Below are positions 1 through 8,044 of a stretch of DNA of 48,096 nucleotides, in pieces. The notes under the pieces are model-generated. The model had not been told where the DNA came from, did no database searches, and saw only the letters and a list, made by a program, of their open reading frames with translations. Numbering within the stretch: the stretch's first letter is position 1; every line of letters starts with the position of its first letter. The stretch spans positions 1 to 48,096 of the forward strand of contig CAILQW010000033.1 of the NCBI GenBank assembly GCA_903836515.1, read 5' to 3'. This DNA is from Candidatus Omnitrophota bacterium. Lineage in GTDB: Bacteria > Omnitrophota > Gorgyraeia > Zapsychrales > Fredricksoniimonadaceae. Position numbers and translations under genes: made by a program.

Positions 1-136
1 TAAAGCTAAAAACATCATCCGCCGTGCCTATGGCTACCGGGATGACGAGTACATGAAGCTAAAAATTATCCAGGCGTGCTCGTCTTTAAGGTTTTTTCAG
101 CCGTGGACGGTGGCGTTCAACAATTCAGAATGAGCC
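1..136 (+). mobile_element. ISL3-like insertion sequence, right end (partial)
   Basis: The window opens inside an insertion sequence. It holds the transposase C-terminus and an imperfect terminal inverted repeat at 115-136. That repeat matches the reverse complement of 47959-47980, at the other end of the window, at 18 of 22 positions without gaps. The transposase stop codon (131-133) lies inside the repeat. The outer end reads GGCTCA on the opposite strand, compatible with ISL3-family ends. The family assignment rests on the transposase tail and repeat style only. Confidence 0.7.
2..133 (+). CDS. Transposase C-terminal fragment, ISL3-like
   Basis: The last 43 residues of a protein whose start lies before the window. 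The stretch with RRAYGYRDDEY followed by a basic/hydrophobic helix resembles the end of DDE transposases of the ISL3 (IS204/IS1001/IS1096/IS1165) group, where an R-R-x-YGFR-x-F-like segment sits near the C-terminus. The reading frame runs into the terminal inverted repeat and stops there with TGA, as is usual when the transposase gene fills the element. No catalytic residues are visible because the core domain is outside the window. Confidence 0.65.
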   Translation, partial: KAKNIIRRAYGYRDDEYMKLKIIQACSSLRFFQPWTVAFNNSE

Positions 137-164
137 GAATAAACTATGCAATAATTCTATGCAA

Positions 165-198
165 AATCCCGTCCGCAAAGTATCTTACAGACGGGATT
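165..198 (-). terminator. Intrinsic terminator of tRNA-Leu
   Basis: A perfect 9-bp inverted repeat, AATCCCGTC (165-173) and GACGGGATT (190-198), lies just downstream of the tRNA on the minus strand. On that strand it is followed by a short T run. It probably ends the tRNA transcript and may also shield it from the adjacent insertion sequence. Confidence 0.6.
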
Positions 199-207
199 AC
201 ATTAAAA

Positions 208-292
208 TGGTGCGGAAGGAGGGACTTGAACCCTCACGGCTTGCGCCATAGGCTTCTGAGACCTACGTGTATGCCAATTTCACCACTTCCGC
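208..292 (-). tRNA. tRNA-Leu(CAG)
   Basis: On the minus strand an 85-nt tRNA folds cleanly. Acceptor GCGGAAG (292-286) pairs with CTTCCGC (218-212), followed by discriminator A and an encoded CCA (210-208). The anticodon stem closes the 7-nt loop CTCAGAA, giving anticodon CAG for leucine CUG. A long variable arm, typical of class II Leu tRNAs, precedes the T arm with GGTTCAAGTCC. The encoded CCA and terminator at 165-198 support a functional gene. Confidence 0.95.
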
Positions 293-393
293 AAAATGAG
301 ATTTCGCTGGAGCTGCCGGGGGATTCCCCCCTGTTAAAGTGTGATATAGTATATGTATTAATTTTAAAACTGTCAACAGCGGCCTGGGAACAA

Positions 394-771
394 ATGATAA
401 TAAAGTGCCTCTTGGTATTATTTATTTTTACAGCGGGCCGGGCTTGGGCTGCTCCCGGTGCGGCAGTTCAAGCGCTTCGTGCGGTTGAACTTGAGCGCCA
501 GTCTCAAGAACGTGAACACGGGATCACCCGAACGCGGAATTTCTATTTTGACAGAGTGCGGATAGATATCGCGGTGGGGCGTGAACAGAAGTCTTTATTA
601 GAGAAGCTGGTGAACGGCTCCCGGCAACGCTTCTTGAATGCCGATGACGTTGATGCGTTATGCCAGCGCGTCAAGAGTGTCATGCTGGACAATGCCCTTA
701 ATACGGAGAATTTCTCCTGCCTCATCCAGGATGGTTCCTTCGAGGTAAGGTCTGGATCTTCTGGACCATAG
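394..771 (+). CDS. Small secreted protein with POTRA-like fold
   Basis: A 125-residue protein. I chose the ATG at 394 because it starts a clear signal peptide (hydrophobic core LLVLFIFTAG, cleavage after AWA); the open frame extends further upstream but there it crosses the tRNA gene. Residues about 50-117 read as strand, helix, helix, strand, strand (FDRVRI; EQKSLLEKLV; DDVDALCQRVKSVM; ENFSCLI; SFEV). That matches POTRA topology and resembles the POTRA of the TpsB protein at 3825. It may be a short periplasmic POTRA protein or the remnant of a second TpsB gene. It ends in a low-complexity SGSSGP tail, and a different frame stays open after the stop. Function is unknown. Confidence 0.55.
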   Translation: MIIKCLLVLFIFTAGRAWAAPGAAVQALRAVELERQSQEREHGITRTRNFYFDRVRIDIAVGREQKSLLEKLVNGSRQRFLNADDVDALCQRVKSVMLDNALNTENFSCLIQDGSFEVRSGSSGP

Positions 772-928
772 AAGCCCCCTTCATCTTTCCTGATCAAAAT
801 AGAATATTTAGAGATTCCAGAAATAAAACTGAAATTCCTGCCGGATTTTATATTTTCATAATATTTTGTGAAATATATAGTTACAGCATAGAACAAGGTT
901 TTCTGCCAGGTGTAAAAGTTTAGTGGCA

Positions 929-949
929 TAGCACGCCTGAGGTGTGCTA
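929..949. other. Inverted repeat upstream of the TPS operon
   Basis: TAGCACGCC and GGTGTGCTA flank a 3-nt loop, pairing along 9 bp with one G-U. It lies in the AT-rich 264-bp gap between the POTRA-like gene and the exoprotein gene. No T run long enough for a convincing terminator follows. It could be a weak terminator, a 5' leader hairpin or an operator. I see no clear promoter in this gap. Confidence 0.4.
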
Positions 950-1035
950 TATTTGAAATAATCAATCAGTTAAAAAAACGTTTTCTCGCTTGTAAGTCTT
1001 TGCGCGGGAGAAATCTATCCAAGAGGGGATGTCGT

Positions 1036-3789
1036 ATGGAGATCATCAATCGTTTATTCCGGGGGCTTATCGTGGGCTGCATGGTGTTGGCCCAGTCCCA
1101 GGCTTATGCTTTGCCGTCTGGTGAAGCGGTAGTCCCTGGCTCTGGTTCGGCTACCTTTAATACCAGTGTCCCCGGGCAGTTGACCGTCAACCAGAATACG
1201 GGCAAGGTTATCATTAATTATGATTCTTTTTCTATCGGCCAGGCTGAAACGGTTCAGTTCAATCAGCCCAATGCCTCGAGTATCGCGCTTAACCGCGTGA
1301 CAGGCACCAGCCCATCCAGCATTATGGGCACCTTGCGTGCCAACGGGCAGATCTTCCTCATTAACCCCAATGGTGTGCTTTTTGGCCGTACGGCCCAGGT
1401 GGATGTGCGCGGGCTCGTGGCATCAAACATGAATATATCGAATGCCGATTTTTCAAGCGGCAACTATTTTTTCCAGGGGAAAAATGGGTCGGTGATCAAC
1501 CAGGGTGTCATTTCGGCCCCGGGTGGGTATGTGGCCCTCATCGGATCGCATGTCATCAACAGCGGTTATATTACGGCGGACCTGGGTTCCGTGGCCCTGG
1601 CCGCCGGCAACAAGGTGACCTTGAGCCTTGATCCCCGCGGGATCGTGAATGTGGCCGTCAAGGATCCGGCGATATTCAATGCCTCCGTTGATGCGGCTGT
1701 GAGGAATGATGGTGTTATCCAGGCCAATGGCGGAAAGGTTATCCTGACAGCCAAGGCGCTTAATTCTGTTTTTGATCATGCGGTCAACAATGACGGTGTC
1801 ATCGAGGCCCGATCGATCAAGTTCCACGATGGGAAAGTTTTTATCTCCGGCGATAAGGATGTTGCCATCGGCGGCACGATCGATGGCGGGGATGTGACGG
1901 TGGCGTCGAGTGCGGGCGATGTGGTGCACGAGCTCGCGGGTGTCGTCACTACCCACGGCGGTGATTTTAAGGGGACGGCAGCCCGTGATTATATCCTGAC
2001 CGATGGTTCATCGGTGGATTCGGGTAACGGGACGATCGATATCCTCGCCGGAAGGGATATCCGTATCGGGGCGCCTTCCCGGAGAGATGTTTACCGGTAT
2101 GCCTGGCGCAATGGGGGCGATAGCCGCATGTATGGCGGCGAAGGGGATTTTGACAATGTTGTTTTCCAGGCGCATGTGATGAAGGCCGAAATACCTGCGG
2201 GGGCCGCGATCCGTTCGGATAAGGATGTGTTCCTGACAGCGCTCAACGGCGGTATCTCTCAGACGGGTGGCGATCTTGCGGCCAATAATTTGATGCTTTC
2301 GACAAAGACAGGCATGCAGGGGGTCGGGTTTAACGGCGGGCTTCTTGTCAAAGTCAATAACCTGTCGGCCGTTAATCGCGGTTCGGGAGATATCCGCGTC
2401 AAGGATCTGAAGGACCTTGCCGTGGCCGACCTGACATCCCGTCATGGCTTAAACAGCGGTGTCCAGGGCACCAACGGTGTTGATAACAAGGCTTCTGGCG
2501 GTGCGATTGATCTTGCGGCCAAGGGGGACATGAATGTCAAGGCGCCTGTCATCGGGCGGGGCAATATTATCCTCAGGGCGGCCGTGACCATCACCCAGTT
2601 CAAGGGCGGGGATATCACCATCGATCGTGTGGATGATGCGCTGATGGGAGTTCCGGCAAATGTCCATAGCACCTCGCATCCTGCGGGTGTCTGGGAATCC
2701 GGCGTGTCCAATGATCCGACGGTGGATGTGTCCTGGGAATTGCCTGCGGTTAACCCCGATGCGCCCTCCTATACGGCGCAGGCGTGGGGCGGCTATACCA
2801 TGGAAAAGGGTTCACATGTTAAAACTAACGGCGGAGCCGCCACGATCACGACGGACGGCAGCATCGTCCTGACGCAGGTGGACGCCGGCAACGGCAATGT
2901 GGCTATTACCTCCAATCATGGCAGTATCCTGGACGGGGACAGCGGCACAGTGCCTTATGATTACGATGTGATCGGGCACAGCATCCTGTTGTCCGCGCCG
3001 GAAGGCACCGTGGGGCAGTCCGGCCCGGGCCGCGAAATTGACCTTGGCGCTCCGGATTTCCGTTTCTCGTATGTCTGGGATGAAGCCGGGGCCACAATCC
3101 CGGACAAATCGGCAGATGCGTATACCACCTCGCTTGATCCGGTCACCGGGGCATGGACGTTTACGACGACCTCCAAGCCGCTGGCGGATGCGGTTGACTG
3201 GAATTTCCATATCGTCGGACTTTATGGCTCCCAGCGATCTGCGGCGGTGCATCTGGGCCCGTTCTTTATCGATGCCACAGCGCCGGTGATCACCGCGGGA
3301 ACGCCCTCCGGCACGCAGAACAAGGATGGCACCTATGCCGGGGATGTGACGGTTCCTTTCGGGGCGACGGACAATCTTTCCGGTTTTGCGCCGGACGGGG
3401 CCGTGTCGATCGACCTCGCATCACAGACGGCTAAAGGTCCGGGCACGGGCCTTCGGGTCACCTCTGAGGGTGTTTATGACAGGGCGGGTAATTTTACCCC
3501 CGGTATCCAGGCAGGGCCTTTCGACAGCGTGACACCGGATAAACCCCTGCCGGTTCCTGTTGGCGGCGAGAATCTTTTGAACGTGCCAGGGCCGCTCGTG
3601 CGTCTTTATTATGAGGTCTTGAGCCCCCAGCAACTGAGGTTGTTTGAACCGGTCAAGCCCATCGGGATGTATTTCTATCATCCGTTGACCGAGGTGGATC
3701 AGACCGCCATGAGCGATGTGGAGCTCAGCACGGACGCTTATAATTATATTGATGATCTTCTCAAAAAGAGGAAATCCGAGGTAAAATAA
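1036..3789 (+). CDS. TpsA-type exoprotein with filamentous haemagglutinin N-terminal domain
   Basis: A 917-residue secreted protein of the two-partner (type Vb) pathway. I chose ATG 1036, with AAGAGGGG 7-14 bases ahead, over the upstream in-frame start at 1000. A signal peptide (residues 1-25, cleavage after SQAYA) leads into the TPS secretion domain, about residues 26-270, which carries the hallmark NPNGVLFG at 110-117. Known TpsA proteins are exported through a cognate TpsB barrel that recognises this domain. The middle is Gly/Asp/Val-rich and repetitive, as expected for a beta-helix. Around residues 745-830 there is an Ig-like stretch (TDNLSGFAPDG). It is short for an adhesin. The partner transporter follows 35 bp later, so the two are probably co-transcribed. 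Confidence 0.9.
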   Translation: MEIINRLFRGLIVGCMVLAQSQAYALPSGEAVVPGSGSATFNTSVPGQLTVNQNTGKVIINYDSFSIGQAETVQFNQPNASSIALNRVTGTSPSSIMGTLRANGQIFLINPNGVLFGRTAQVDVRGLVASNMNISNADFSSGNYFFQGKNGSVINQGVISAPGGYVALIGSHVINSGYITADLGSVALAAGNKVTLSLDPRGIVNVAVKDPAIFNASVDAAVRNDGVIQANGGKVILTAKALNSVFDHAVNNDGVIEARSIKFHDGKVFISGDKDVAIGGTIDGGDVTVASSAGDVVHELAGVVTTHGGDFKGTAARDYILTDGSSVDSGNGTIDILAGRDIRIGAPSRRDVYRYAWRNGGDSRMYGGEGDFDNVVFQAHVMKAEIPAGAAIRSDKDVFLTALNGGISQTGGDLAANNLMLSTKTGMQGVGFNGGLLVKVNNLSAVNRGSGDIRVKDLKDLAVADLTSRHGLNSGVQGTNGVDNKASGGAIDLAAKGDMNVKAPVIGRGNIILRAAVTITQFKGGDITIDRVDDALMGVPANVHSTSHPAGVWESGVSNDPTVDVSWELPAVNPDAPSYTAQAWGGYTMEKGSHVKTNGGAATITTDGSIVLTQVDAGNGNVAITSNHGSILDGDSGTVPYDYDVIGHSILLSAPEGTVGQSGPGREIDLGAPDFRFSYVWDEAGATIPDKSADAYTTSLDPVTGAWTFTTTSKPLADAVDWNFHIVGLYGSQRSAAVHLGPFFIDATAPVITAGTPSGTQNKDGTYAGDVTVPFGATDNLSGFAPDGAVSIDLASQTAKGPGTGLRVTSEGVYDRAGNFTPGIQAGPFDSVTPDKPLPVPVGGENLLNVPGPLVRLYYEVLSPQQLRLFEPVKPIGMYFYHPLTEVDQTAMSDVELSTDAYNYIDDLLKKRKSEVK

Positions 3790-3824
3790 AATTCCGCATG
3801 TTTGAGAAAAAATACTGGAGGCGT

Positions 3825-5543
3825 ATGCCGCATAAAAATAGGGGCCTATCAAGGCTGTGTTTAAGCATCGTGGTGATCGCAGCACCTGTGCTCTTTGGCG
3901 CCAGCGCTTTTGCGGCTGAAAATGCAGGCACGATCCTCCGCGAACAGCAGGACCTCGAGAAGGGCCGGCGGCTGGAAAAGGCTGTCACGCTGCCTCAGGG
4001 GCAGCCTGCCGATGAGGTCAAATCGGCCCCTGATACGACTCAAAGGGGCGACAAGATCCTGATCACGTCCATCCAGGTGGAAGGTAACACCCTCTTGTCC
4101 GCTGAGGAGATCAAGAAATTGACGGCCGCCTGTGAGAACACGACCATGGATATCGACCAGATCCGGGGCCTCGTGGCCAGGATCACGGGGCTTTACCGTG
4201 AGAAGGGGTATGTGACCTCCCGGGCCTATCTTCCGCCGCAGACGGTCGAGAGCGGGAAACTGGTCATCAAGGTGGTCGAAGGCAAGATGGGAGAGTTGAC
4301 CATCAAGGGGAATAAGTATTTCTCTTCCGGCCTTCTTCGCCGCGAGATCACCACCAAACCCGGCGGGTATTTTGATTACCAGGATTTCTTGAAGGCCATG
4401 AAATACATCAACGAGCATCCGGACCGTTCCGTCAGGTCGAATCTGGTGCCGGGCAGGGAGCCTGGGACGACAGATGTGGTGCTCGAGGTCAAGGATCGTT
4501 TGCCCGTGCATGTCGGTTTTGAGGCAGACAACTGGGCGTCCCGCGAACTCGGCCGTTACCGTTATGCGGTCAATTTTCAGCACAATAACCTCCTGGGGTG
4601 TGACGACAGGCTTTATCTCGCCGCCCTGATGAGTGCGGGCGATCAGCTGGAGCTTCAGCAGGGGCGTTATACCTATCCGCTGAGCAATACCTGGACTGTC
4701 GGCGGGAATTTTCTCCTGACGAAGACTGACCTGGGGCGTGAGTTTGCGGCGCTCGACACCCATGGCACCGGCGCGGTCTACGGGGTTTTCACGCGCAAGG
4801 ATATGATCAATACACAGGCCCTCCAGCTGAGCGGCAATCTCGCCTTTGACATGAAGGATATCAAGGATTATTCCCTGGGTGAGATGACTTCCCACGATGA
4901 GCTGCGCATGGCCCGCGCGGGGCTCGAAGGCGATGTGCTTGATGCCTGGGGGCGCAATATCATCGGCATTGAGGAAGCCGCAGGCATCCCGAATCTGATG
5001 GGAGGGATGGATCCCAAGGACCCGATGGCTTCCCGGCAGAACAGCGGCGGACGGTTTCAGAAACAGACCCTGAATTATTACCGGTTGCAGGCCCTGCCCC
5101 TGGGGACGTCGCTTCTTCTTAAGAATAATTTTCAATATTCCAACAATAACCTTCCGGCCACCGAACAGTTCCAGATCGGCGGTCCGGTCAGCGTGCGGGC
5201 GTATGCGCCGGCAGAGTATTCCGGTGACAGCGGTTATTATTCTTCCGCGGAGTTGTCGATCCCGTTTTACGGGCTCTCGCGCAATATGGCCGTCCCGTTT
5301 TCTACGGCAAAATTGTATGATGCCATCCGTTTTGTGACGTTCTTTGATGTGGGCGGTGTCAGTTCCAGGACTGTTATGCCCGGGGAAAAAGGCGATCATA
5401 TGCTTAAAGGCTACGGCCTGGGGGTCAGGTTCAATCCGGGGCCGGATACAGCGTTCCGTGTCGAGGCGGGTTTTCCTATCGGGGATCAGTCTTCCGATAA
5501 TGATTCCACCCATGTATGGTTTGATCTGCAGCAGCAATTCTGA
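3825..5543 (+). CDS. TpsB transporter, ShlB/FhaC/HecB family
   Basis: A 572-residue outer-membrane protein of the Omp85/TpsB type. I chose ATG 3825 because GGAGG lies just ahead; the in-frame ATG at 3798 has no ribosome-binding site. A signal peptide (cleavage after AFA, residue 30) is followed by an N-terminal helix region. POTRA 1 spans about 78-153 (strand ILITSIQVEGN to LVIKVVEGK) and POTRA 2 about 155-230. A 16-strand-type barrel fills the rest and ends in an aromatic residue (LQQQF). The family exports TpsA proteins across the outer membrane. Adjacency to the TPS-domain protein makes that the expected substrate. A strong terminator follows 22 bp after the stop. Confidence 0.92.
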   Translation: MPHKNRGLSRLCLSIVVIAAPVLFGASAFAAENAGTILREQQDLEKGRRLEKAVTLPQGQPADEVKSAPDTTQRGDKILITSIQVEGNTLLSAEEIKKLTAACENTTMDIDQIRGLVARITGLYREKGYVTSRAYLPPQTVESGKLVIKVVEGKMGELTIKGNKYFSSGLLRREITTKPGGYFDYQDFLKAMKYINEHPDRSVRSNLVPGREPGTTDVVLEVKDRLPVHVGFEADNWASRELGRYRYAVNFQHNNLLGCDDRLYLAALMSAGDQLELQQGRYTYPLSNTWTVGGNFLLTKTDLGREFAALDTHGTGAVYGVFTRKDMINTQALQLSGNLAFDMKDIKDYSLGEMTSHDELRMARAGLEGDVLDAWGRNIIGIEEAAGIPNLMGGMDPKDPMASRQNSGGRFQKQTLNYYRLQALPLGTSLLLKNNFQYSNNNLPATEQFQIGGPVSVRAYAPAEYSGDSGYYSSAELSIPFYGLSRNMAVPFSTAKLYDAIRFVTFFDVGGVSSRTVMPGEKGDHMLKGYGLGVRFNPGPDTAFRVEAGFPIGDQSSDNDSTHVWFDLQQQF

Positions 5544-5565
5544 TCAAGGGGTACCTTGATGTTGG

Positions 5566-5599
5566 CCCCGCGTTTCCGGATGGAGACGCGGGGTTTTTT
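5566..5599 (+). terminator. Rho-independent terminator of the TPS operon
   Basis: CCCCGCGT (5566-5573) pairs perfectly with ACGCGGGG (5586-5593) across a 12-nt loop and is followed at once by six T. Just upstream, 5543-5558 holds a second small perfect hairpin, TCAAGG-GGTA-CCTTGA. This cleanly separates the TPS pair from the next gene. Confidence 0.9.
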
Positions 5600-5609
5600 G
5601 TCTTGGGGC

Positions 5610-5637
5610 TTGGACTTATGCAAAATAGTAGTAGAAT
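5610..5637 (+). promoter_or_regulatory. Sigma-70-type promoter for the 5665-7929 gene group
   Basis: TTGGAC (5610-5615) and TAGAAT (5632-5637) are spaced by 16 bp, right after the TPS terminator and 27 bp before the ATG at 5665. Each box differs slightly from consensus. A start near 5644 would leave a leader with the AAGGAG ribosome-binding site at about 5653. Confidence 0.5.
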
Positions 5638-5664
5638 AGGCCGAGAACAAAATAAGGAGAAGAT

Positions 5665-6258
5665 ATGCAACAAAAGACGATCATTTTTATCCTTGCGGCG
5701 GCGGCCCTGGTTTCCTGTTGGCTTTGGACAGGCTTTTCGACAAGTTTTTCCAGGGACAGGGTGGTCTTGCCGTATTCGCCGGTCCTGGCCTATGCGGGCA
5801 CGTATGTCATCACCGCCAAGGAATTTCAGGCAGAGTTTGCGGCCTCGCCCTATGCGGCACGTCCGGATCCGCTTCAGGCTCGCCGGGAATTCCTGGAATC
5901 GCTCATCAACCAGAAGCTGATCCTGCTTGACGCGCAGAAAAACAACCTCGACAAGGACCCGGAATTCCTGCGTTCGATTGAACATTTTTGGGCGCAGTCG
6001 CTGTTGAACGTCGCGGTCGGACAGAAAACGGCCGAGCTGCATAAATCCATTCATGTCCGGGAGGAAGATGTCCGGCGAATTTATGACGGCATGGTCAAGG
6101 ATGGTGTCACCGCGAAACCTTTTGCGGATGTTTATCCGCAGATCAAGTACCAGGCTGAAAAACAGGCTGAAGCGCAACGCCTCAATGCATGGATCAACAC
6201 CCTGCGCAAGGGGTCTTCCGTCAGTGTCAATGAGGGTGTCTTAAAAGCTTTGAAATAA
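5665..6258 (+). CDS. SurA-N-like periplasmic chaperone domain protein, no PPIase domain
   Basis: A 197-residue protein with a hydrophobic N-terminus (about 5-22), either a signal anchor or signal peptide. The rest is helical: TAKEFQAEFAAS, RREFLESLINQKLILLDAQKNN, then a segment like VREEDVRRIYDGM. This fits the SurA/PrsA N-terminal chaperone fold, where the LINQKLL-type helix is typical. No parvulin isomerase domain follows, so it is shorter than SurA. It may help fold outer-membrane or secreted proteins such as the neighbouring TpsB; that role is inferred. It has its own promoter and AAGGAG site, and is followed closely by a HAMP protein. Confidence 0.65.
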   Translation: MQQKTIIFILAAAALVSCWLWTGFSTSFSRDRVVLPYSPVLAYAGTYVITAKEFQAEFAASPYAARPDPLQARREFLESLINQKLILLDAQKNNLDKDPEFLRSIEHFWAQSLLNVAVGQKTAELHKSIHVREEDVRRIYDGMVKDGVTAKPFADVYPQIKYQAEKQAEAQRLNAWINTLRKGSSVSVNEGVLKALK

Positions 6259-6268
6259 GGGGGATGGC

Positions 6269-6865
6269 ATGAACGACGTGCAGACAAAACAGGTTTACCG
6301 CCGGAAGAATGTTTATATTGACAAGGAATTCCAGACGAAGTTTATCCTTAAATTTTGCGGGCTTGTAGCCATTGGCGCAGGCCTGACGATCATCGCGCTC
6401 TATGTCCTCTCCCTGCAGTCGACGTCGGTTTCTTTTGTCAATGCGCGGGTCAAGGTCATGACAACCGCGGATTTTATCCTGCCCTTGCTGATCCAGACGG
6501 TTTTCATCGTGACCGGGGCGGTGAGCGTGGGGGCGGCGGCTGTGACCTTGATCGTTTCGCACAAGATCGCAGGCCCTTTGTTCCGTTTCAAGCAGACGTT
6601 CCGGGAGCTGGCCGCCGGGAATTTTACCAATGAGGTGCGTTTGCGCCAGGGCGATCAGTTGACCGAGGTGGCCGGGGATTTTAATCTGATGATCACGGTC
6701 CTGCGCGCCCGGCTGACAGAGGTCCGGCAGGCCCTGGCCGGGCTCAAGGCGGACATCGCCTCTATCGGTGAACCTCAAGGCGACGATGCGCAGAAAAAGA
6801 AAATCCTCGGCCTTCAAGACAAGGTCCTGGCACTTGAACAATCGCTGGAATTCTTCAGGACCTGA
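6269..6865 (+). CDS. HAMP-domain inner-membrane protein
   Basis: A 198-residue protein with two transmembrane helices (about 25-48 and 68-96) and a very short segment between them. A HAMP domain follows at about 98-150, with the signature HKIAGPLFRF then ELAAGNFTNEVRLRQGDQL. A coiled coil (150-198, KKKILGLQDKVLALEQSLEF) ends the protein. There is no kinase, cyclase or chemoreceptor output domain, so it may be an adaptor or regulatory subunit. Its stop overlaps the next start as TGATG, implying translational coupling to the HEVGH protein. The ligand and partner are unknown. Confidence 0.8.
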   Translation: MNDVQTKQVYRRKNVYIDKEFQTKFILKFCGLVAIGAGLTIIALYVLSLQSTSVSFVNARVKVMTTADFILPLLIQTVFIVTGAVSVGAAAVTLIVSHKIAGPLFRFKQTFRELAAGNFTNEVRLRQGDQLTEVAGDFNLMITVLRARLTEVRQALAGLKADIASIGEPQGDDAQKKKILGLQDKVLALEQSLEFFRT

Positions 6866-7464
6866 TGCGGTTAAAGCCACTTTTTCTTATTATGGGGTTT
6901 ATCCTGGCAGGTCTTGCGGCCGGCGCGGTCAAAGGGGCGTTTGCCCAGGTCCCCAAAGATCAGTTCAGTGCCGCCCGGAAGCTGGAGGCCACGTATTTTT
7001 CCATCGAGCTTGCCGAGGGTGTGGATGAACTCGCGCTGGTCCAGACGTTGGGGATCGGTCCCGAGCACAAGATCCTGGCCGGACAGGTTTCTTCGGGGGC
7101 GGCATTTTCTTCCACCAGCCTGGCGAACCTGATGGATGCGTTATTTTTGTGGTCGTGCAGTGTGCTGGACATGCAGTTGTACAGTTATCGCGGCAATCTC
7201 AAAGTGGTCCGGGACGAAGCGGCCCTGGCAGATATTTATCGCAAGATCTACGGTGTCGATCATGCCGGGGAAAAGGCTTTTTATATTTATGAAGGCAATA
7301 CGATTTACGTTACCGCCGCGGATTTTACCAAGGAGATCGTGGGGCATGAGGTGGGGCATGCGATCCTCAGTAACTTCTTTGTGGTCCAGCCGCCCGTGAA
7401 GGTTCAGGAAGTCCTCGCGGGGTATATCGAATATCAGCTGCGCAAAGCCAGTACAGCGCCTTGA
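6865..7464 (+). CDS. Secreted HEVGH-motif putative metalloprotease-like protein
   Basis: A 199-residue protein with a signal peptide (LFLIMGFILAGLAAG, likely cleavage after AFA at about 27). It carries HEVGH at residues 161-165 within EIVGHEVGHAIL, the zinc-binding HExxH pattern of gluzincin-type metallopeptidases. A possible third ligand is E182 in VQEVLAGY, about 20 residues downstream. The domain is small, so peptidase activity is only a prediction; it could be a structural relative. It is coupled to the HAMP gene by a 1-nt stop/start overlap and lies 12 bp upstream of smpB. Confidence 0.6.
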   Translation: MRLKPLFLIMGFILAGLAAGAVKGAFAQVPKDQFSAARKLEATYFSIELAEGVDELALVQTLGIGPEHKILAGQVSSGAAFSSTSLANLMDALFLWSCSVLDMQLYSYRGNLKVVRDEAALADIYRKIYGVDHAGEKAFYIYEGNTIYVTAADFTKEIVGHEVGHAILSNFFVVQPPVKVQEVLAGYIEYQLRKASTAP

Positions 7465-7476
7465 GCCGGGGAAAAC

Positions 7477-7929
7477 ATGTCTGAACCTGTCGCAACGAAC
7501 AAGAAAGCCTGGCATAATTATTTCCTCATGGATAAGTGGGAGTGCGGCATTGAGCTCCAGGGTGCGGAAGTCAAGTCGATCCGCGCCGGAGAGGTTAACT
7601 TTGCCGACACGCATGTCCGTGTGGAGGATCATGAAGTCTGGCTCTACAACCTTCACATTGCCCCTTACGCCCAGGCGAGTTACCTGAACACGGATCCGGA
7701 CCGCCGGCGCAAGCTCCTTATGAACAAGAACGAGATCAAGCGTTTATCCGACGGGCTTATCCTCAAGCGCCTCACCTGTGTCCCCACCAAGGTTTACATC
7801 ACGGCACGCGGCCTGGTCAAGGTCGAGATTGCCCTGGCCCAGGGCAAGAAACTTTACGACAAGCGCGACGATATCAAGCGCCGCGCCTCCGACCGGCAGA
7901 TGGCTCGCGCTGTACGCCATTCCCGCTGA
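7477..7929 (+). CDS. smpB: SsrA-binding protein SmpB
   Basis: At 150 residues this is a full-length SmpB. It has the family landmarks GIELQGAEVKSIR near the N-terminus, VWLYNLHIAPY in the barrel, and a basic C-terminal tail beginning GKKLYDKRDDIKRR. SmpB binds the tRNA-like end of tmRNA and delivers it to stalled ribosomes for trans-translation. Its RNA partner ssrA is in the same window at 43986-44402. It is the last gene of the 5665-7929 group. Its stop codon lies in the loop of a GC-rich hairpin that could be a weak terminator. Confidence 0.96.
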   Translation: MSEPVATNKKAWHNYFLMDKWECGIELQGAEVKSIRAGEVNFADTHVRVEDHEVWLYNLHIAPYAQASYLNTDPDRRRKLLMNKNEIKRLSDGLILKRLTCVPTKVYITARGLVKVEIALAQGKKLYDKRDDIKRRASDRQMARAVRHSR

Positions 7930-7945
7930 AGCGGGGATCGGTTTT
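7922..7945 (+). terminator. Possible weak terminator at the smpB stop codon
   Basis: CCCGC (7922-7926) and GCGGG (7931-7935) flank the loop TGAA, which contains the smpB TGA stop. Four T follow after a GATCGG spacer. The stem is short and the T run delayed, so termination would be partial at best. Confidence 0.35.
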
Positions 7946-7975
7946 CGTATTTCCGTTAGGGGCCTTTCTTGAGCC

Positions 7976-8004
7976 TTGACGATTCCGAATGCTCCTATTA
8001 AGAT
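7976..8004 (+). promoter_or_regulatory. Sigma-70-type promoter for the 1057-residue secreted protein
   Basis: TTGACG (7976-7981) and TAAGAT (7999-8004) are spaced by 17 bp. The predicted start near 8011 gives a leader of about 34 nt with an AAGGA ribosome-binding site ahead of ATG 8045. Confidence 0.5.
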
Positions 8005-8044
8005 ATCTACAAACAAACACTTCCCTAAATAAGGATTCCCATTT

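Noticed and set aside
76-393. Upstream extension of the 394 gene
   Set aside because: The frame is open but crosses the IS end and the tRNA gene; the signal peptide and likely start are at 394.
3861-5537. 558-codon antisense open frame
   Set aside because: It mirrors the tpsB gene in the opposite strand in GC-rich DNA. The sense frame has a signal peptide, POTRA domains and a barrel.
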